Notes: generated by a model from the sequence alone, not told the origin. Counted from the first letter of the stretch, positions 25,941-34,928 are shown. The stretch is DNA of 64,000 bases from Nocardia crassostreae (GCF_001613405.1 NZ_BDCH01000039.1:1-64000); one strand, 5' to 3'. A program made the numbers and translations.

Positions 25941-28121
25941 TCAGCCACTTGCCTTTCGGAACAGCGCAGCCTTCTCGTCATCCATCCAGTAGTAGCATTT
26001 CCCATCGCCCAGATACTCCCAGGACCACATGTAGTGGCGCTGCACCTCGGCGCACAGAGTCCCCGGCCGGCTCAGCACGGCGGCGGTCGACTGACTGTTC
26101 GGCAGGTTCAACAGTTCGGCCAGTTCAGCGCCGGAGTACTGGCGACCCGGATTGTCGATCAGAATCGAGAACAGTCCCCGCGCTCGTTCGGTCAACAGAT
26201 CCCACATCTCTTCTGCAAGAACTGCATCCGCCGATGTCCACGGTCGGCGACGCCCCTGCGCGGCATTCACTGGCGCGGTGGCCGGTGCTGGGCGCGACTT
26301 TCGTGCGGGCTTTGCATCCGGTGTCGACGGTGATTGCGATGACCCGGTTCCGCTCATCGCCTCGATGACCAGTGCCATCAGCGCCTTCTCGCGCTCGCCT
26401 ATGAATCGCTGAAAATCATCGCGGCGCAAGGTCTCCGGGTCGATCAGATGGGACTCGACATGTGTGTGAAAACTGTGCTTGTCGACACCGCCGTTCTTGG
26501 CCAGAGTCGACAGATAGCTGGATGGCGCGGCGCCGCCGATCGAGCGGTTGGTGTAGGCCGAGAGCGGAGTTTTGTTGAGAATCGAATCGCCTACGGTGCG
26601 GTCGATACCCTGCCGGGCGCACCATGCCTTCGGGAAGACATGGTGTATGTCCACGGCCTCGTCGAAGTAGGTCGCGCCGTTGATCGAATTCCCACTGAGC
26701 CAATCCCGTGCGCCCGTCCGCAGCAGCAACGCGTAGATGCCCTTGTAGGCGGCGCTGTTGCGGCTGCGCAGGGCAAGCAGTCGGCCGACGGTGAACTGGG
26801 CGTCGACGACTGTGCGCGGTTCGGCATCGGTCACACACAATGCCCAGTCGACGACATCGGGAAGATCACGGGCGAAACGGGTTTCGGTCGTCGAGCCGTA
26901 GAGCTCGCCGAAGACTCCGGACCAGAACCAGCGTGCCACCTTCTGCCGGGCGGAGTGCGCGTTCCACTCCGAACCCAGCACGCTCAGGATCGCGGCCAGT
27001 GGAATCAACTGCGTACCGTACGGAACGAATCGGGTGTCGAAAATGTGCTGCTCGTGCAGGAATTTCGCGGCAGACAGCAGACCCTCCACAATCTGCTTGC
27101 TGTAGATCCGGTACTCGTCGAGTGGTAGCCGCAGAATGTCGGCGCGGCGGCAGCCCACGCGGGGGCCGCTGGTCGGATCGACCAGTCCGGCGGTCTCGCG
27201 GCGGCGGAATGTCGCAAGCAGGGTGACGGCTTGCAGGAAGTCCGTTTCCGAAACCTGTTCCAGAACCCGGTATTTGCCGTCACCCCAGGTCTCTCGGCAG
27301 CGCTCCCAATCCTTACGCAGATCGAATTCGTCGGCCGCGTAGGTGGCGGTGAGCAGTTCAAACACTGTCAGCGTGACACCGCCGGTATTGACCTTTTCGA
27401 AGACCTGGCACACCGCCTCTCGCGGTGTGGCCGCGGCCAGGTCCAGCACCGGGATCAAATACTGCTCGAAATGCTTGAGGATCTGGCGATTGAAGTTGCG
27501 CCACAGTTCGCGCGCTTCGGGGGAGTAGTTGTGCAACTCGCGGAAATGTTCCGCCCAGTCGTCGGCGTCGAACGCGCGGGTCATGGGGAACCACGCCGCT
27601 CTGCACTCCCCGTCGAGCGTGGAAAGGTCGAGGTCCACGGTGCGGCCGAAATTGGAGGTCACTCGTCGTTCGGTGGGGACGAAGCGGAACGCTTCTTCCC
27701 GGTCGGTGCTCTCGTCCAGGGCGGCCCGCATGTCCACGTAGAACCAGCCCTCGATGGGCTTCTTCTTCTCGTCGAGGGTGAGGATGGGCCGGTTCAGCAT
27801 GAGGGCCTGATACATCGAGGTGAGTCGTTGCTGGCCGTCGAGCAGCAGCCGCTCCGCCGACACTGTGGCCGGCAGGTCGACGCCCTCGATCGGGCGCTGC
27901 TTGAACCGAGTCTCACCGCCGGCGCGCAGCATCATCAAGGTTCCGACCGGAAAGCCCAGCGAGATGGAACTCAGCAGGCCACGAATGTTCGGTTCCGGCC
28001 ACACCCAGCCACGCTGGAACTCCGGCAGCTGAATTCGGCCGTCCCGGGCTTGGTTCAGCAGATCCAGCAGGAACGGCTTCTCGATTTCGAAGGACTCGAC
28101 GCTCAACGATGTCACTTTCAC
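25941..28121 (-). CDS. GmrSD-type DUF262/DUF1524 (HNH) protein, type IV restriction-like
   Basis: A 726-residue protein. The N-terminal DUF262 domain contains FQRGWVWPEPNIRGLL and the hallmark DGQQRLTS (about residues 75-82). The central DUF1524 HNH nuclease has DIHHVFPKAW (about residues 500-509). This is the layout of GmrSD/BrxU-like enzymes that cut modified DNA. A C-terminal segment after residue 610 resembles a winged helix. GTG 28121 was chosen; the frame runs open further upstream, but those residues do not resemble the family. GTG 28115 is an alternative. It lies alone on its strand, divergent from an exonuclease operon. Confidence 0.85.
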   Translation of the reverse strand: MKVTSLSVESFEIEKPFLLDLLNQARDGRIQLPEFQRGWVWPEPNIRGLLSSISLGFPVGTLMMLRAGGETRFKQRPIEGVDLPATVSAERLLLDGQQRLTSMYQALMLNRPILTLDEKKKPIEGWFYVDMRAALDESTDREEAFRFVPTERRVTSNFGRTVDLDLSTLDGECRAAWFPMTRAFDADDWAEHFRELHNYSPEARELWRNFNRQILKHFEQYLIPVLDLAAATPREAVCQVFEKVNTGGVTLTVFELLTATYAADEFDLRKDWERCRETWGDGKYRVLEQVSETDFLQAVTLLATFRRRETAGLVDPTSGPRVGCRRADILRLPLDEYRIYSKQIVEGLLSAAKFLHEQHIFDTRFVPYGTQLIPLAAILSVLGSEWNAHSARQKVARWFWSGVFGELYGSTTETRFARDLPDVVDWALCVTDAEPRTVVDAQFTVGRLLALRSRNSAAYKGIYALLLRTGARDWLSGNSINGATYFDEAVDIHHVFPKAWCARQGIDRTVGDSILNKTPLSAYTNRSIGGAAPSSYLSTLAKNGGVDKHSFHTHVESHLIDPETLRRDDFQRFIGEREKALMALVIEAMSGTGSSQSPSTPDAKPARKSRPAPATAPVNAAQGRRRPWTSADAVLAEEMWDLLTERARGLFSILIDNPGRQYSGAELAELLNLPNSQSTAAVLSRPGTLCAEVQRHYMWSWEYLGDGKCYYWMDDEKAALFRKASG

Positions 28122-28386
28122 GCGGAAACAACAGGGCAGCAAGAAGTCTCGCTGGGCGAGACTATCAATATCGGGGCGGTCGCGAGCTCGGAAAGCACGA
28201 GGGGTGGAGTGTCCGGATCCGGATCCTCGCAATGCACCGCTATCGGTTGAAGAAGACTGATTGGTCCAATTCTCTTCTTGTAGAAATTGTTTCGTTGGAG
28301 GACTCCGGTCGGACCCATGGATAAGTCTGTCGGTGTGATGCTCTACCGTGTCTGGTTGCACACCGTCTGCTATCGAACGGAGCTTG

Positions 28387-28935
28387 ATGAGCACCCCCGC
28401 GGCGACTGTTCTCTCACTGGTGGTCGTGCTGAACAAGGTTGCCGGGCGCCTTGTTATCTGGCATGTGAATGTCGGGCAGGCTGTCGGGCTTTCGCGGGTG
28501 TCGGGGGCGTGGGTGTTGGAGGAGGACGAGGGGGAGGCGATAGCCACGCTGGTCGGAGGGAAGCGGATTGTTTGGTGTGGTGGGGAAGCGGCTGTGCCGG
28601 AGTGGGTCTCGACTGCGGGGGTTGTTGATGTCGATGCCTCCGTGATCGCTATGCGGGATGAGGTGGCTGTGATCGATGGGCTGTTCAGTACGCATCAGGG
28701 CACGGTTGCGAACAAGTTGATTCGGCCGCAGTGGCCTGAGTTCGTCCATCCCCGAGAGGTTCGGCAACCGCTCCATCACATCGACGAAAGAGTTCGGCCC
28801 GCATTGCTTCTGGCGCGTGGGATCGCGGACTTGGCTGATGCTTGGGCCGCCCTCGAATCGTTGCGACTGGCTCGGTCTTTCCTCCTCGATCACGGCGGTC
28901 GCGTCGCGCGTCCGGTGCCGCTGACGGTGCGGTGA
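28387..28935 (+). CDS. unknown protein upstream of the exonuclease-BRCT gene
   Basis: A 182-residue protein without a recognised domain. The sequence is balanced and coding-like, and GGAG lies 5 bases before ATG 28387. It ends 2 bases before the ATG of the exonuclease gene, so the two form an operon. A long antisense frame of 179 codons covers the same stretch but is rich in Arg/Pro/His and looks like a shadow. The 28122-28386 gap upstream holds the divergent promoters. Confidence 0.5.
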   Translation: MSTPAATVLSLVVVLNKVAGRLVIWHVNVGQAVGLSRVSGAWVLEEDEGEAIATLVGGKRIVWCGGEAAVPEWVSTAGVVDVDASVIAMRDEVAVIDGLFSTHQGTVANKLIRPQWPEFVHPREVRQPLHHIDERVRPALLLARGIADLADAWAALESLRLARSFLLDHGGRVARPVPLTVR

Positions 28936-28937
28936 GC

Positions 28938-29885
28938 ATGGTGGGTCTCTCATTCGCCGCCATCGACGTCGAGACTGCCAACTCCTCCCGTGGGAGCATC
29001 TGCGCCGTCGGGGTCACGGTCGTGCGCGAGGGGGTGCGCCGGGAAACCCATTCCTGGCTGTGCCGTCCACCCGCGGCGCTGGACTTCTTCGCCCGCCGCA
29101 ATATTCGCATTCATGGCATATCGCCCGTCGTTGTCGCAGACCAGCCGGTATTCGCTCACCGCTGGCCCGAAATCCGGCATGTGGTCGCCGATCTGCCATT
29201 GGTTGCCCACAACGCCGGTTTCGACAGTGGCGCTATTCGGGATGCCTGTACCCACAGCGGAATCGAAGTCCCCACTTGGGAATTCATCTGCAGCCTGTAT
29301 ATCGCGCGGCGACACTTGGACCTTGAGAGCTACCGCCTCCCGCACGTTGCCGACGCCCTGGGCGTCGAACTGCTCGCCCACCACAATGCGGCCGCCGATG
29401 CTGCCGCTGCTGCCGACATAGTTCTGGCGCTGGCTGCACGAGTCGGCGTGAGTTCGCTGTCCGAGCTCGAACGGTCCGGCGAGGAGCGGCCCTACCGTCC
29501 CCGCCGCACAACTCGGCGGACCCGCGGATCCTTCTTCCCCCGCGAGGAATTGATCGCACCCGAGGTCACCGGCAGCGACCCGAGCCACCCGCTGTACAAC
29601 CAGATCGTTGTGTTCACAGGCGAACTCGCGTCGATGACCCGTCAGGAAGCCTGGAACGCTATTGCTTCGTGCGGTGCGACTCCTGCGAAGAACGTCACCA
29701 GACGCACCACCTGCCTGGTGATCGGTGATGGCTTCACCGGTCGCGACGCCACCGGCTTCACCACCACAAAGGCCCGCCGTGCCGCCGAACTCCAGATGCG
29801 AGGTCAGCAGATCGACATCCTCGATGAGGAGCGGTTGGCCGTGTACCTCGATCACTCCGTGACGGCCCCGCCGCTGTGCTCCTAG
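28938..29885 (+). CDS. DnaQ-like 3'-5' exonuclease fused to a BRCT domain
   Basis: A 315-residue protein. The N-terminal DEDDh exonuclease domain has motif I AAIDVETAN, motif II around PLVAHNAGFD, and motif III with HHNAAADAAAAADI. The C-terminal BRCT domain has VFTGELASMTRQEA and RRTTCLVIGD, as in the epsilon-like exonuclease-BRCT proteins of actinobacteria. It may act in DNA repair or in processing of foreign DNA. ATG 28938 was chosen for its 2-base spacing from the preceding gene; GTG 28941 is possible. Confidence 0.85.
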   Translation: MVGLSFAAIDVETANSSRGSICAVGVTVVREGVRRETHSWLCRPPAALDFFARRNIRIHGISPVVVADQPVFAHRWPEIRHVVADLPLVAHNAGFDSGAIRDACTHSGIEVPTWEFICSLYIARRHLDLESYRLPHVADALGVELLAHHNAAADAAAAADIVLALAARVGVSSLSELERSGEERPYRPRRTTRRTRGSFFPREELIAPEVTGSDPSHPLYNQIVVFTGELASMTRQEAWNAIASCGATPAKNVTRRTTCLVIGDGFTGRDATGFTTTKARRAAELQMRGQQIDILDEERLAVYLDHSVTAPPLCS

Positions 29886-30191
29886 GTGAGGAGGCCGACT
29901 ACGAAAAGCGTCACGAGGCCCCCGGCGAGCGAGATTGCGATGCCGGTGCCTGCCTCACGTACGAGGCTCTGCCCGAAATACCGATCTGGGATAGCTACGA
30001 ACGCCGCCGGGACGCGGCGCTTTATCCCTGGGGACCGACTTCGGATGCCATGCTTCTCCCTGGGCAGCAGACCTTGGGCGGACTCTACCGGGGGATGATC
30101 TTCTTGCTTCGACGGTGGCCGGGGGTGCGGTCATGTGCCGGGCGAATCTCCCGCATCAACGCGCCGCGGCCGGACCGATAAGCTGCATCGG
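29882..30191 (-). other. gap with possible remnant of a small membrane protein
   Basis: No intact gene was found. On the minus strand one frame ending at TAG 29882-29884 reads as a convincing hydrophobic C-terminus (GIAISLAGGLVTLFVVGLL), but it has no start codon and is closed upstream. This could be a decayed small membrane protein or chance. Confidence 0.25.
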
Positions 30192-31292
30192 GTGACCGAC
30201 GAGAAGCTGCTGCAGGGCCCTATTCATGCCGTCCATGTCGAGCTGGGCGCGACCTTCGCGCCGTTCGGAGGGTGGGAGATGCCTGTCTCCTATGCCGGAA
30301 CTGTTGGTGAGCACACCGCCGTGCGGACGACGGTTGGCGTGTTCGATGTGAGCCACCTGGGTAAGGCCACCGTCAAGGGGGCCGGGGCGGCGGAGTTCGT
30401 GAACTCGGCGCTGACGAATGATCTGAATCGGACTAAGCCGGGGAAGGCGCAGTACACGTTGTGCTGTACGCCCGAGGGTGGGGTGATCGACGATTTGATT
30501 GCCTATTACGTGAGTGATGACGAGATCTTCCTGGTGCCGAATGCGGCGAATACCGCGACCGTGGTGGCGGAGTTGCAGAAGCGGGCGCCGGAGGGGATCA
30601 CCGTCACCGATGAGCATCGGGGTTATGCGGTGTTCGCGGTGCAGGGGCCGAAGTCGGCGGAAGTGCTTGCGGGGCTGGGGTTGCCGACCGATATGGAGTA
30701 CATGGCGTATTCGGATGCCGAGTGGGAGGGGCGGCCGGTTCGTGTGTGCCGGACCGGGTACACCGGTGAGCACGGGTATGAGCTGCTGCCGCGGTGGGAT
30801 GATGCCGAGGCGGTGTTCCGGGCGCTGACAGCGCAGGTGGAGGCCGCGGGCGGGCAGGCTGCGGGGCTGGGTGCGCGGGATACGCTGCGGACCGAGATGG
30901 GGTATCCGTTGCACGGACATGAACTGTCCGTGGATATTTCGCCGTTGCAGGCGCGCTGTGGATGGGCGGTCGGCTGGAAGAAGCCGGAGTTCTGGGGCAA
31001 GGACGTACTCGTGGAGGAGAAGGCCGCGGGGCCGCGGCGGCTGCTGCTCGGGCTGAAGGCCAAGGATCGCGGCGTGCTGCGGCAGGGGCAGGCTGTGCTG
31101 CGGGGGGGCGAGCAGGTCGGTGAAACCACTTCCGGGACTTTCTCTCCCACGCTCAAGATCGGTATCGCGCTGGCGCTGATCGATACCGCTTCCGGGATCG
31201 CGCCCGGCGATGAGGTCGAGGTCGATGTGCGCGGTCGTCGCTTGCGTTGCGAGGTTGTGCGGCCGCCGTTCGTGGAGGCGCGCACCGCGTAG
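30192..31292 (+). CDS. gcvT: glycine cleavage system T protein (aminomethyltransferase)
   Basis: A 366-residue GcvT. It transfers the aminomethyl carbon from lipoylated GcvH to tetrahydrofolate, releasing ammonia. Family motifs: GGWEMPVSYAG, VGVFDVSHLGK, RTGYTGEHGYEL and the C-terminal GTFSPTLKIGIALAL. GTG 30192 was chosen because the N-terminus then begins with the family's LLQGPIHAVH. The neighbour ilvE lies 1.6 kb downstream, as in the mycobacterial Rv2210c-Rv2211c pair, with a MarR/cupin insertion between. Confidence 0.93.
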   Translation: MTDEKLLQGPIHAVHVELGATFAPFGGWEMPVSYAGTVGEHTAVRTTVGVFDVSHLGKATVKGAGAAEFVNSALTNDLNRTKPGKAQYTLCCTPEGGVIDDLIAYYVSDDEIFLVPNAANTATVVAELQKRAPEGITVTDEHRGYAVFAVQGPKSAEVLAGLGLPTDMEYMAYSDAEWEGRPVRVCRTGYTGEHGYELLPRWDDAEAVFRALTAQVEAAGGQAAGLGARDTLRTEMGYPLHGHELSVDISPLQARCGWAVGWKKPEFWGKDVLVEEKAAGPRRLLLGLKAKDRGVLRQGQAVLRGGEQVGETTSGTFSPTLKIGIALALIDTASGIAPGDEVEVDVRGRRLRCEVVRPPFVEARTA

Positions 31293-31338
31293 CCTGGATA
31301 TCCGGGCCGAATTGGCTTGTCCGCTCCGTGTTTGAAAA

Positions 31339-31411
31339 GTCCGAGCGTGTATTGAACAGCTTTGAGCGGCGGTTACCGCTGATCGTCGAGCTGCTCGGTG
31401 CACGCTCGGAC
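31339..31411 (+). terminator. inverted repeat between convergent gcvT and marR
   Basis: Arms GTCCGAGCGTG (31339-31349) and CACGCTCGGAC (31401-31411) are perfectly complementary, with a 51-base spacer that contains a smaller stem (AGCGG/CCGCT). It lies between two convergent gene ends and could terminate both. There is no T-run. Confidence 0.45.
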
Positions 31412-31415
31412 TCGT

Positions 31416-31865
31416 TCACGAGTTGTTCGAGATCCTCTGCGTGAGAACGGTTTGCGACCGGCTCAGTAGCTGTCGTAGCTCGTCCAGCCCGTCTGTGCCC
31501 AACTCCGTACGCAGTTCGTCTTCGATGGCTCGTATCCTCTCGCCCGCGAAAACCAATGCCGCACGGCCGGATTCGGTGGCGACCACCAGTCGGGCACGCC
31601 GGTCCTCCGGGTCCGCGTGGCGTTCGACGTAGCCGCACTTCTCCAGATGCGTCACCAGCTCGCCCATGGACTGCTGCGTCATTCCGGCGGACTCCGCCAG
31701 CGCCGTGACGCGCGACCCCTCGGGGTTCAGATGCCGGAACACCGCGTAGTGCGCCGGGCGCAGGCTTTCGTCGAGCTCCGCGCGCAGGTCGCGGTTCAGC
31801 TCTTGCTCGAACGAGTGGGTTACCTGCACCAACAGTTTCAGGAGGCTGGGGTCGGCTACTGACAC
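31416..31865 (-). CDS. MarR-family transcriptional regulator
   Basis: A 149-residue winged-helix regulator. The HTH region is SRVTALAESAGMTQQSMGEL and the wing is YVERHADPEDRRARLV, which is typical of MarR. The GTG start at 31865 lies 30 bases from the divergent cupin gene. The short shared region contains two small inverted repeats, so it probably represses itself and the cupin gene in response to a small molecule. Confidence 0.88.
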   Translation of the reverse strand: MSVADPSLLKLLVQVTHSFEQELNRDLRAELDESLRPAHYAVFRHLNPEGSRVTALAESAGMTQQSMGELVTHLEKCGYVERHADPEDRRARLVVATESGRAALVFAGERIRAIEDELRTELGTDGLDELRQLLSRSQTVLTQRISNNS

Positions 31866-31871
31866 AATAGG

Positions 31872-31896
31872 AAGGTTACCTTTATATCTTGGATAT
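31872..31896 (+). promoter_or_regulatory. candidate MarR operator
   Basis: Two adjacent perfect inverted repeats: AAGGT-T-ACCTT (31872-31882) and ATATC-TTG-GATAT (31884-31896). They occupy the 29-base gap between marR and the cupin gene and overlap the cupin start, so a bound protein would block both. Confidence 0.5.
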
Positions 31897-32419
31897 GGAA
31901 ACCCTGACCTTCCGCAATGGCCATGAGGTGACGCTGGTCGACGAAGGAACCGATGAGAACGGCCCGTATCTGCGACTGCGGCACCGGTTGCCGAAACCGG
32001 GGCGGCAGGCCGGGCCGCATTGGCATCCTGTCCTGACCGAGCGCTGGACGGTGCGGCAGGGACGCCTCCGGTTCTGGATCGACGGGGCGGAAGTCATTGC
32101 CGAGGAAGGGGATTCGCACTTCGCGGCGGCACGCACCGTGCACCGGTTCACGAGTGAGGCGCCGGACACCGTCATCGATCACGAGATCCGCCCGCCGCTG
32201 CGCCACTGGGAGATGTTCCGGCTCTGGCAGGCCCTCGACGCCGCCGGTCGCACCACCCGCGGCGGAATTCCGCGCAACCCGCTCGCCCTCGCGCTGCTGT
32301 GGGATTACCAGGACGGCTACCTGGCAGGCATTCCCGCCGTCGTTCAGCGCATCGTGCTCGGCGGACTGGCGGCACTGGCTCGCCGCATCGGCTACGAAAA
32401 GCGCTGGCTACCGAGCTGA
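31895..32419 (+). CDS. cupin-domain protein
   Basis: A 174-residue cupin protein. The first motif, PHWHPVLTERWTV with its histidine pair and glutamate, and a second histidine in TVHRF, form a metal site; the activity is unknown. ATG 31895 is close to the operator, so the transcript may be nearly leaderless. The last codons run into a 17-base tandem repeat, which begins at 32411 and spans the stop codon. Confidence 0.75.
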   Translation: METLTFRNGHEVTLVDEGTDENGPYLRLRHRLPKPGRQAGPHWHPVLTERWTVRQGRLRFWIDGAEVIAEEGDSHFAAARTVHRFTSEAPDTVIDHEIRPPLRHWEMFRLWQALDAAGRTTRGGIPRNPLALALLWDYQDGYLAGIPAVVQRIVLGGLAALARRIGYEKRWLPS

Positions 32420-32589
32420 CCGCCCCGCCGAGCTGACCGCCCCGCCGAGCTGGCTGCGCTGCCGAGCTGGCTGCGCTGCCGAGCTGGCTGCGCTGCCGAG
32501 CTGGCTGCGCTGCCGAGCTGGCTGCGCTGCCGAGCTGGCTGCGCCGCAGAACTGGCTGCGCCGCAGAACTGGCCGCGCTGCCGGACTGA
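32411..32589 (+). repeat. 17-base tandem repeat (about 10 copies)
   Basis: A minisatellite with unit GCCGAGCTGGCTGCGCT. Core copies are identical (about 32445-32540). Both ends are degenerate: CCGAGCTGACCGCCCCG at the left, units with AGAACTGG at the right. Because 17 is not a multiple of three, all frames stay open, giving long false ORFs. Scattered related units continue to about 32670. Confidence 0.9.
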
Positions 32590-32935
32590 TCGATCCGCTG
32601 GACTTGCCGCGCCGTCGGACCGACCGAGTTGGCCGCGCCAGCGGACTCACGCCCGTCCGAGTTGGCCGCACGGCCGGTTCGGGTGCTCGGCCTCGCGACC
32701 CGACACCCGATTCAACTGTGAACCGGAGGTGCCCACCTCGGCGGGCATGTGCTGCGGTCCGGGTTCGACCGTTTCGCCGATCCGGCTGGTCGATGGACAG
32801 ACTGTGACCTCGGGCCGTAGCCTCGGCCGGTTTCCTGGTCACTCGGGCCAGAAAAGCGCGCCGATGTGCGAATCGGCCTCGAAAGTTGGGTGGGCGGCAA
32901 GGGCGTGTCGAGCCGGGCGAATTAGACTCCCGAAC
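32590..32935 (+). other. intergenic region before ilvE
   Basis: No supported gene. The left part holds degenerate copies of the 17-base unit. A weak -10-like TTAGACT sits about 10 bases before the ilvE start, so ilvE may be transcribed with a very short leader. Confidence 0.4.
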
Positions 32936-34036
32936 ATGACAGTTGCCGCCCAGTTCACGCGCACCCCGCATCCCGCACCCGTCCCCGTGGACCGGCGGCA
33001 GGAGATTCTCGCGGAGCCCGGGTTCGGGCGGTTCTTCACCGACCACATGGTGTCGATCGACTACGTCGACGGCGAGTGGATCAACCCCCGCGTCGAGCCG
33101 TACGGCCCGCTGTCCATGGACCCGGCGACCATGGTGTTCCACTACGGTCAGGCCATCTTCGAGGGTCTCAAGGCGTACCGCCAGGCCGATGGCAGCATCG
33201 CCACCTTCCGCGTCGACGCCAATGCGGCCCGCTTCCGCCGCTCGGCCAAGCGCATGGCCATGGTGGAGCTACCGGACGAGCTGTTCATCGAATCCGTTCG
33301 CCAGCTGCTCGAGGCGGACGCCGACTGGGTGCCCGCCGCCGGTGGCGAAGAGTCGCTGTACCTGCGCCCGTTCATGTTCTCCACCGAGTCCGGCCTGGGT
33401 GTGAAGCCCGCCAATGCCTACAAGTACCTGCTGCTCGGTTCCCCCGCGGGCGCGTACTTCTCCGGCGGCCTGAAGCCGGTGCGCGTGTGGCTGTCCACCG
33501 AATACGTCCGCGCCGCACCCGGCGGCACCGGCGAGGCCAAGGTCACGGGTAACTACGCCGCGTCTCTGCTCGCCCAGCAGCAGGCCGCCGAGAAGGGCTG
33601 TGACCAGGTCGTTTGGCTCGACGCCTGCGATCACCGCTACGTCGAGGAAATGGGCACCAACAACCTGTTCTTCGTCTTCGGCAGCGGCTCCGATGCTCGC
33701 CTGGTGACCCCGGAACTATCCGGCTCTCTCCTCCCCGGCATCACCCGCGATTCGCTCATCACCCTGGCCGCCGACGCCGGTTACCCCGTCGAAGAGCGCA
33801 AGATCTCCGTCGAGGAATGGCGCAAGGGCGTCGAATCCGGTGAAATCACCGAGGTTTTCGGCTGCGGCACCGCGGCCGTCGTCATCCCGGTCGCCTCCGT
33901 CCGCTCCGCCGACGGCGAATTCACCATCGGCGGCGGCGAACCCGGCGAGGTCACCATGGCCCTCCGCGAAACCCTCACCGGCATCCAGCGCGGCACCTTC
34001 GCCGACACCCACACCTGGATGCGCACCCTCGCCTGA
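32936..34036 (+). CDS. ilvE: branched-chain amino acid aminotransferase
   Basis: A 366-residue class IV PLP aminotransferase, the last step of leucine, isoleucine and valine synthesis. The PLP lysine is in KVTGNYAASLLAQ (about residue 201). Other family motifs are MVFHYGQAIFEGLKAYR, YLRPFMF, EMGTNNLFF and FGCGTAAVV. ATG 32936 fits the usual N-terminus; the frame is open further upstream but reads as low-complexity sequence. A strong hairpin follows 16 bases after the stop. Confidence 0.94.
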   Translation: MTVAAQFTRTPHPAPVPVDRRQEILAEPGFGRFFTDHMVSIDYVDGEWINPRVEPYGPLSMDPATMVFHYGQAIFEGLKAYRQADGSIATFRVDANAARFRRSAKRMAMVELPDELFIESVRQLLEADADWVPAAGGEESLYLRPFMFSTESGLGVKPANAYKYLLLGSPAGAYFSGGLKPVRVWLSTEYVRAAPGGTGEAKVTGNYAASLLAQQQAAEKGCDQVVWLDACDHRYVEEMGTNNLFFVFGSGSDARLVTPELSGSLLPGITRDSLITLAADAGYPVEERKISVEEWRKGVESGEITEVFGCGTAAVVIPVASVRSADGEFTIGGGEPGEVTMALRETLTGIQRGTFADTHTWMRTLA

Positions 34037-34052
34037 GGCTTCGAAGCATCGA

Positions 34053-34090
34053 AAAGCGCCCGCCCCGAACGAATTCGGGGCGGGCGCTTT
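34053..34090 (+). terminator. strong bidirectional hairpin
   Basis: A 17-base perfect stem, AAAGCGCCCGCCCCGAA (34053-34069) with its complement at 34074-34090, and loop CGAA. It lies between the ends of ilvE and the convergent hydrolase gene and has no long T-run, as is common for actinobacterial terminators. Confidence 0.9.
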
Positions 34091-34123
34091 CGCATTGAGG
34101 GAGCGCCTTCGATCGGCGGAGGT

Positions 34124-34837
34124 TCAGCTCGGCATGAACATGCGCCATTGGTCGAGGGTTTGGGGGCGCATGACGTAGTTGTGGTCGCGGATGTGGGAGA
34201 GGGTGGCGCTGGGTTCTTCGGAGTACCAGTGGCCGGGGTAGACGACCGGGTCGCCTTTCAGGTCGGCGAGGTAGCGGAGGCTGCGGAACATGGCGTCGGA
34301 GTCGCCGCCGGGGAAGTCGGTGCGGCCGCAGCCGTCCACGAAGAGGGTGTCACCGGCGATGAGGCGGTTCTCGAAGAGGAAGCATTGGGAGCCGGGGGTG
34401 TGGCCGGGGGTGTGGAGGAGTTCGATTTCGAAGGCGCCCACGGGGACCTTGTCGCCGTGGGCGTGGCCGGTGAGTTCACCGGGAGCGATGCCGGTGACGT
34501 TGGCGACCCAGGGCAGTTCCTCGGCGTTGACGTGGACTGCGACGTCGGTCTTTTCGAGGAGTTCCTTCACACCGCGGAGGGTGAAGCCGAGCATGGTGCC
34601 GCCGACGTGGTCGGGGTGGTGGTGGGTGGCCAGGACGCCGGTGAGGCGCATATCGTCGGCCGCGGCGATATCGACCAGTTGGGCCGCCTCGTAAGCGGGA
34701 TCGACCACGACGCATTCGCCGGTTTCACGATCGCCGATCAGATAGGCGAAGTTGCGCATCTGCGTGGCGATGGGATCGCCGACGGCCCAGTCGCGCCCGG
34801 AGAGCAACTGGCGAAAATACAAACGGTCCGAGGCCAT
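34124..34837 (-). CDS. MBL-fold hydrolase, glyoxalase II-like
   Basis: A 237-residue metallo-beta-lactamase-fold hydrolase. Metal ligands are visible: THHHPDH (about residues 72-78), HTPGHTPG, AGDTLF and YPGHW, the glyoxalase-II-type set. It probably hydrolyses a glutathione-like or mycothiol thioester, or a related substrate; which one is not clear. ATG 34837 is the natural start; an upstream in-frame start adds residues unlike the family. Confidence 0.85.
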   Translation of the reverse strand: MASDRLYFRQLLSGRDWAVGDPIATQMRNFAYLIGDRETGECVVVDPAYEAAQLVDIAAADDMRLTGVLATHHHPDHVGGTMLGFTLRGVKELLEKTDVAVHVNAEELPWVANVTGIAPGELTGHAHGDKVPVGAFEIELLHTPGHTPGSQCFLFENRLIAGDTLFVDGCGRTDFPGGDSDAMFRSLRYLADLKGDPVVYPGHWYSEEPSATLSHIRDHNYVMRPQTLDQWRMFMPS

Positions 34838-34928
34838 GTGCCACAGCCTATTGCGCATCCCACCAGCACCCACACCCGGATCCGTCGCCACGCCGCGTCC
34901 GCGCACGCCTCGGACTGGACAAGTGATC

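Noticed and set aside
32411..32589. CRISPR array
   Set aside because: The 17-base units are contiguous with no unique spacers and no cas genes nearby; a minisatellite.
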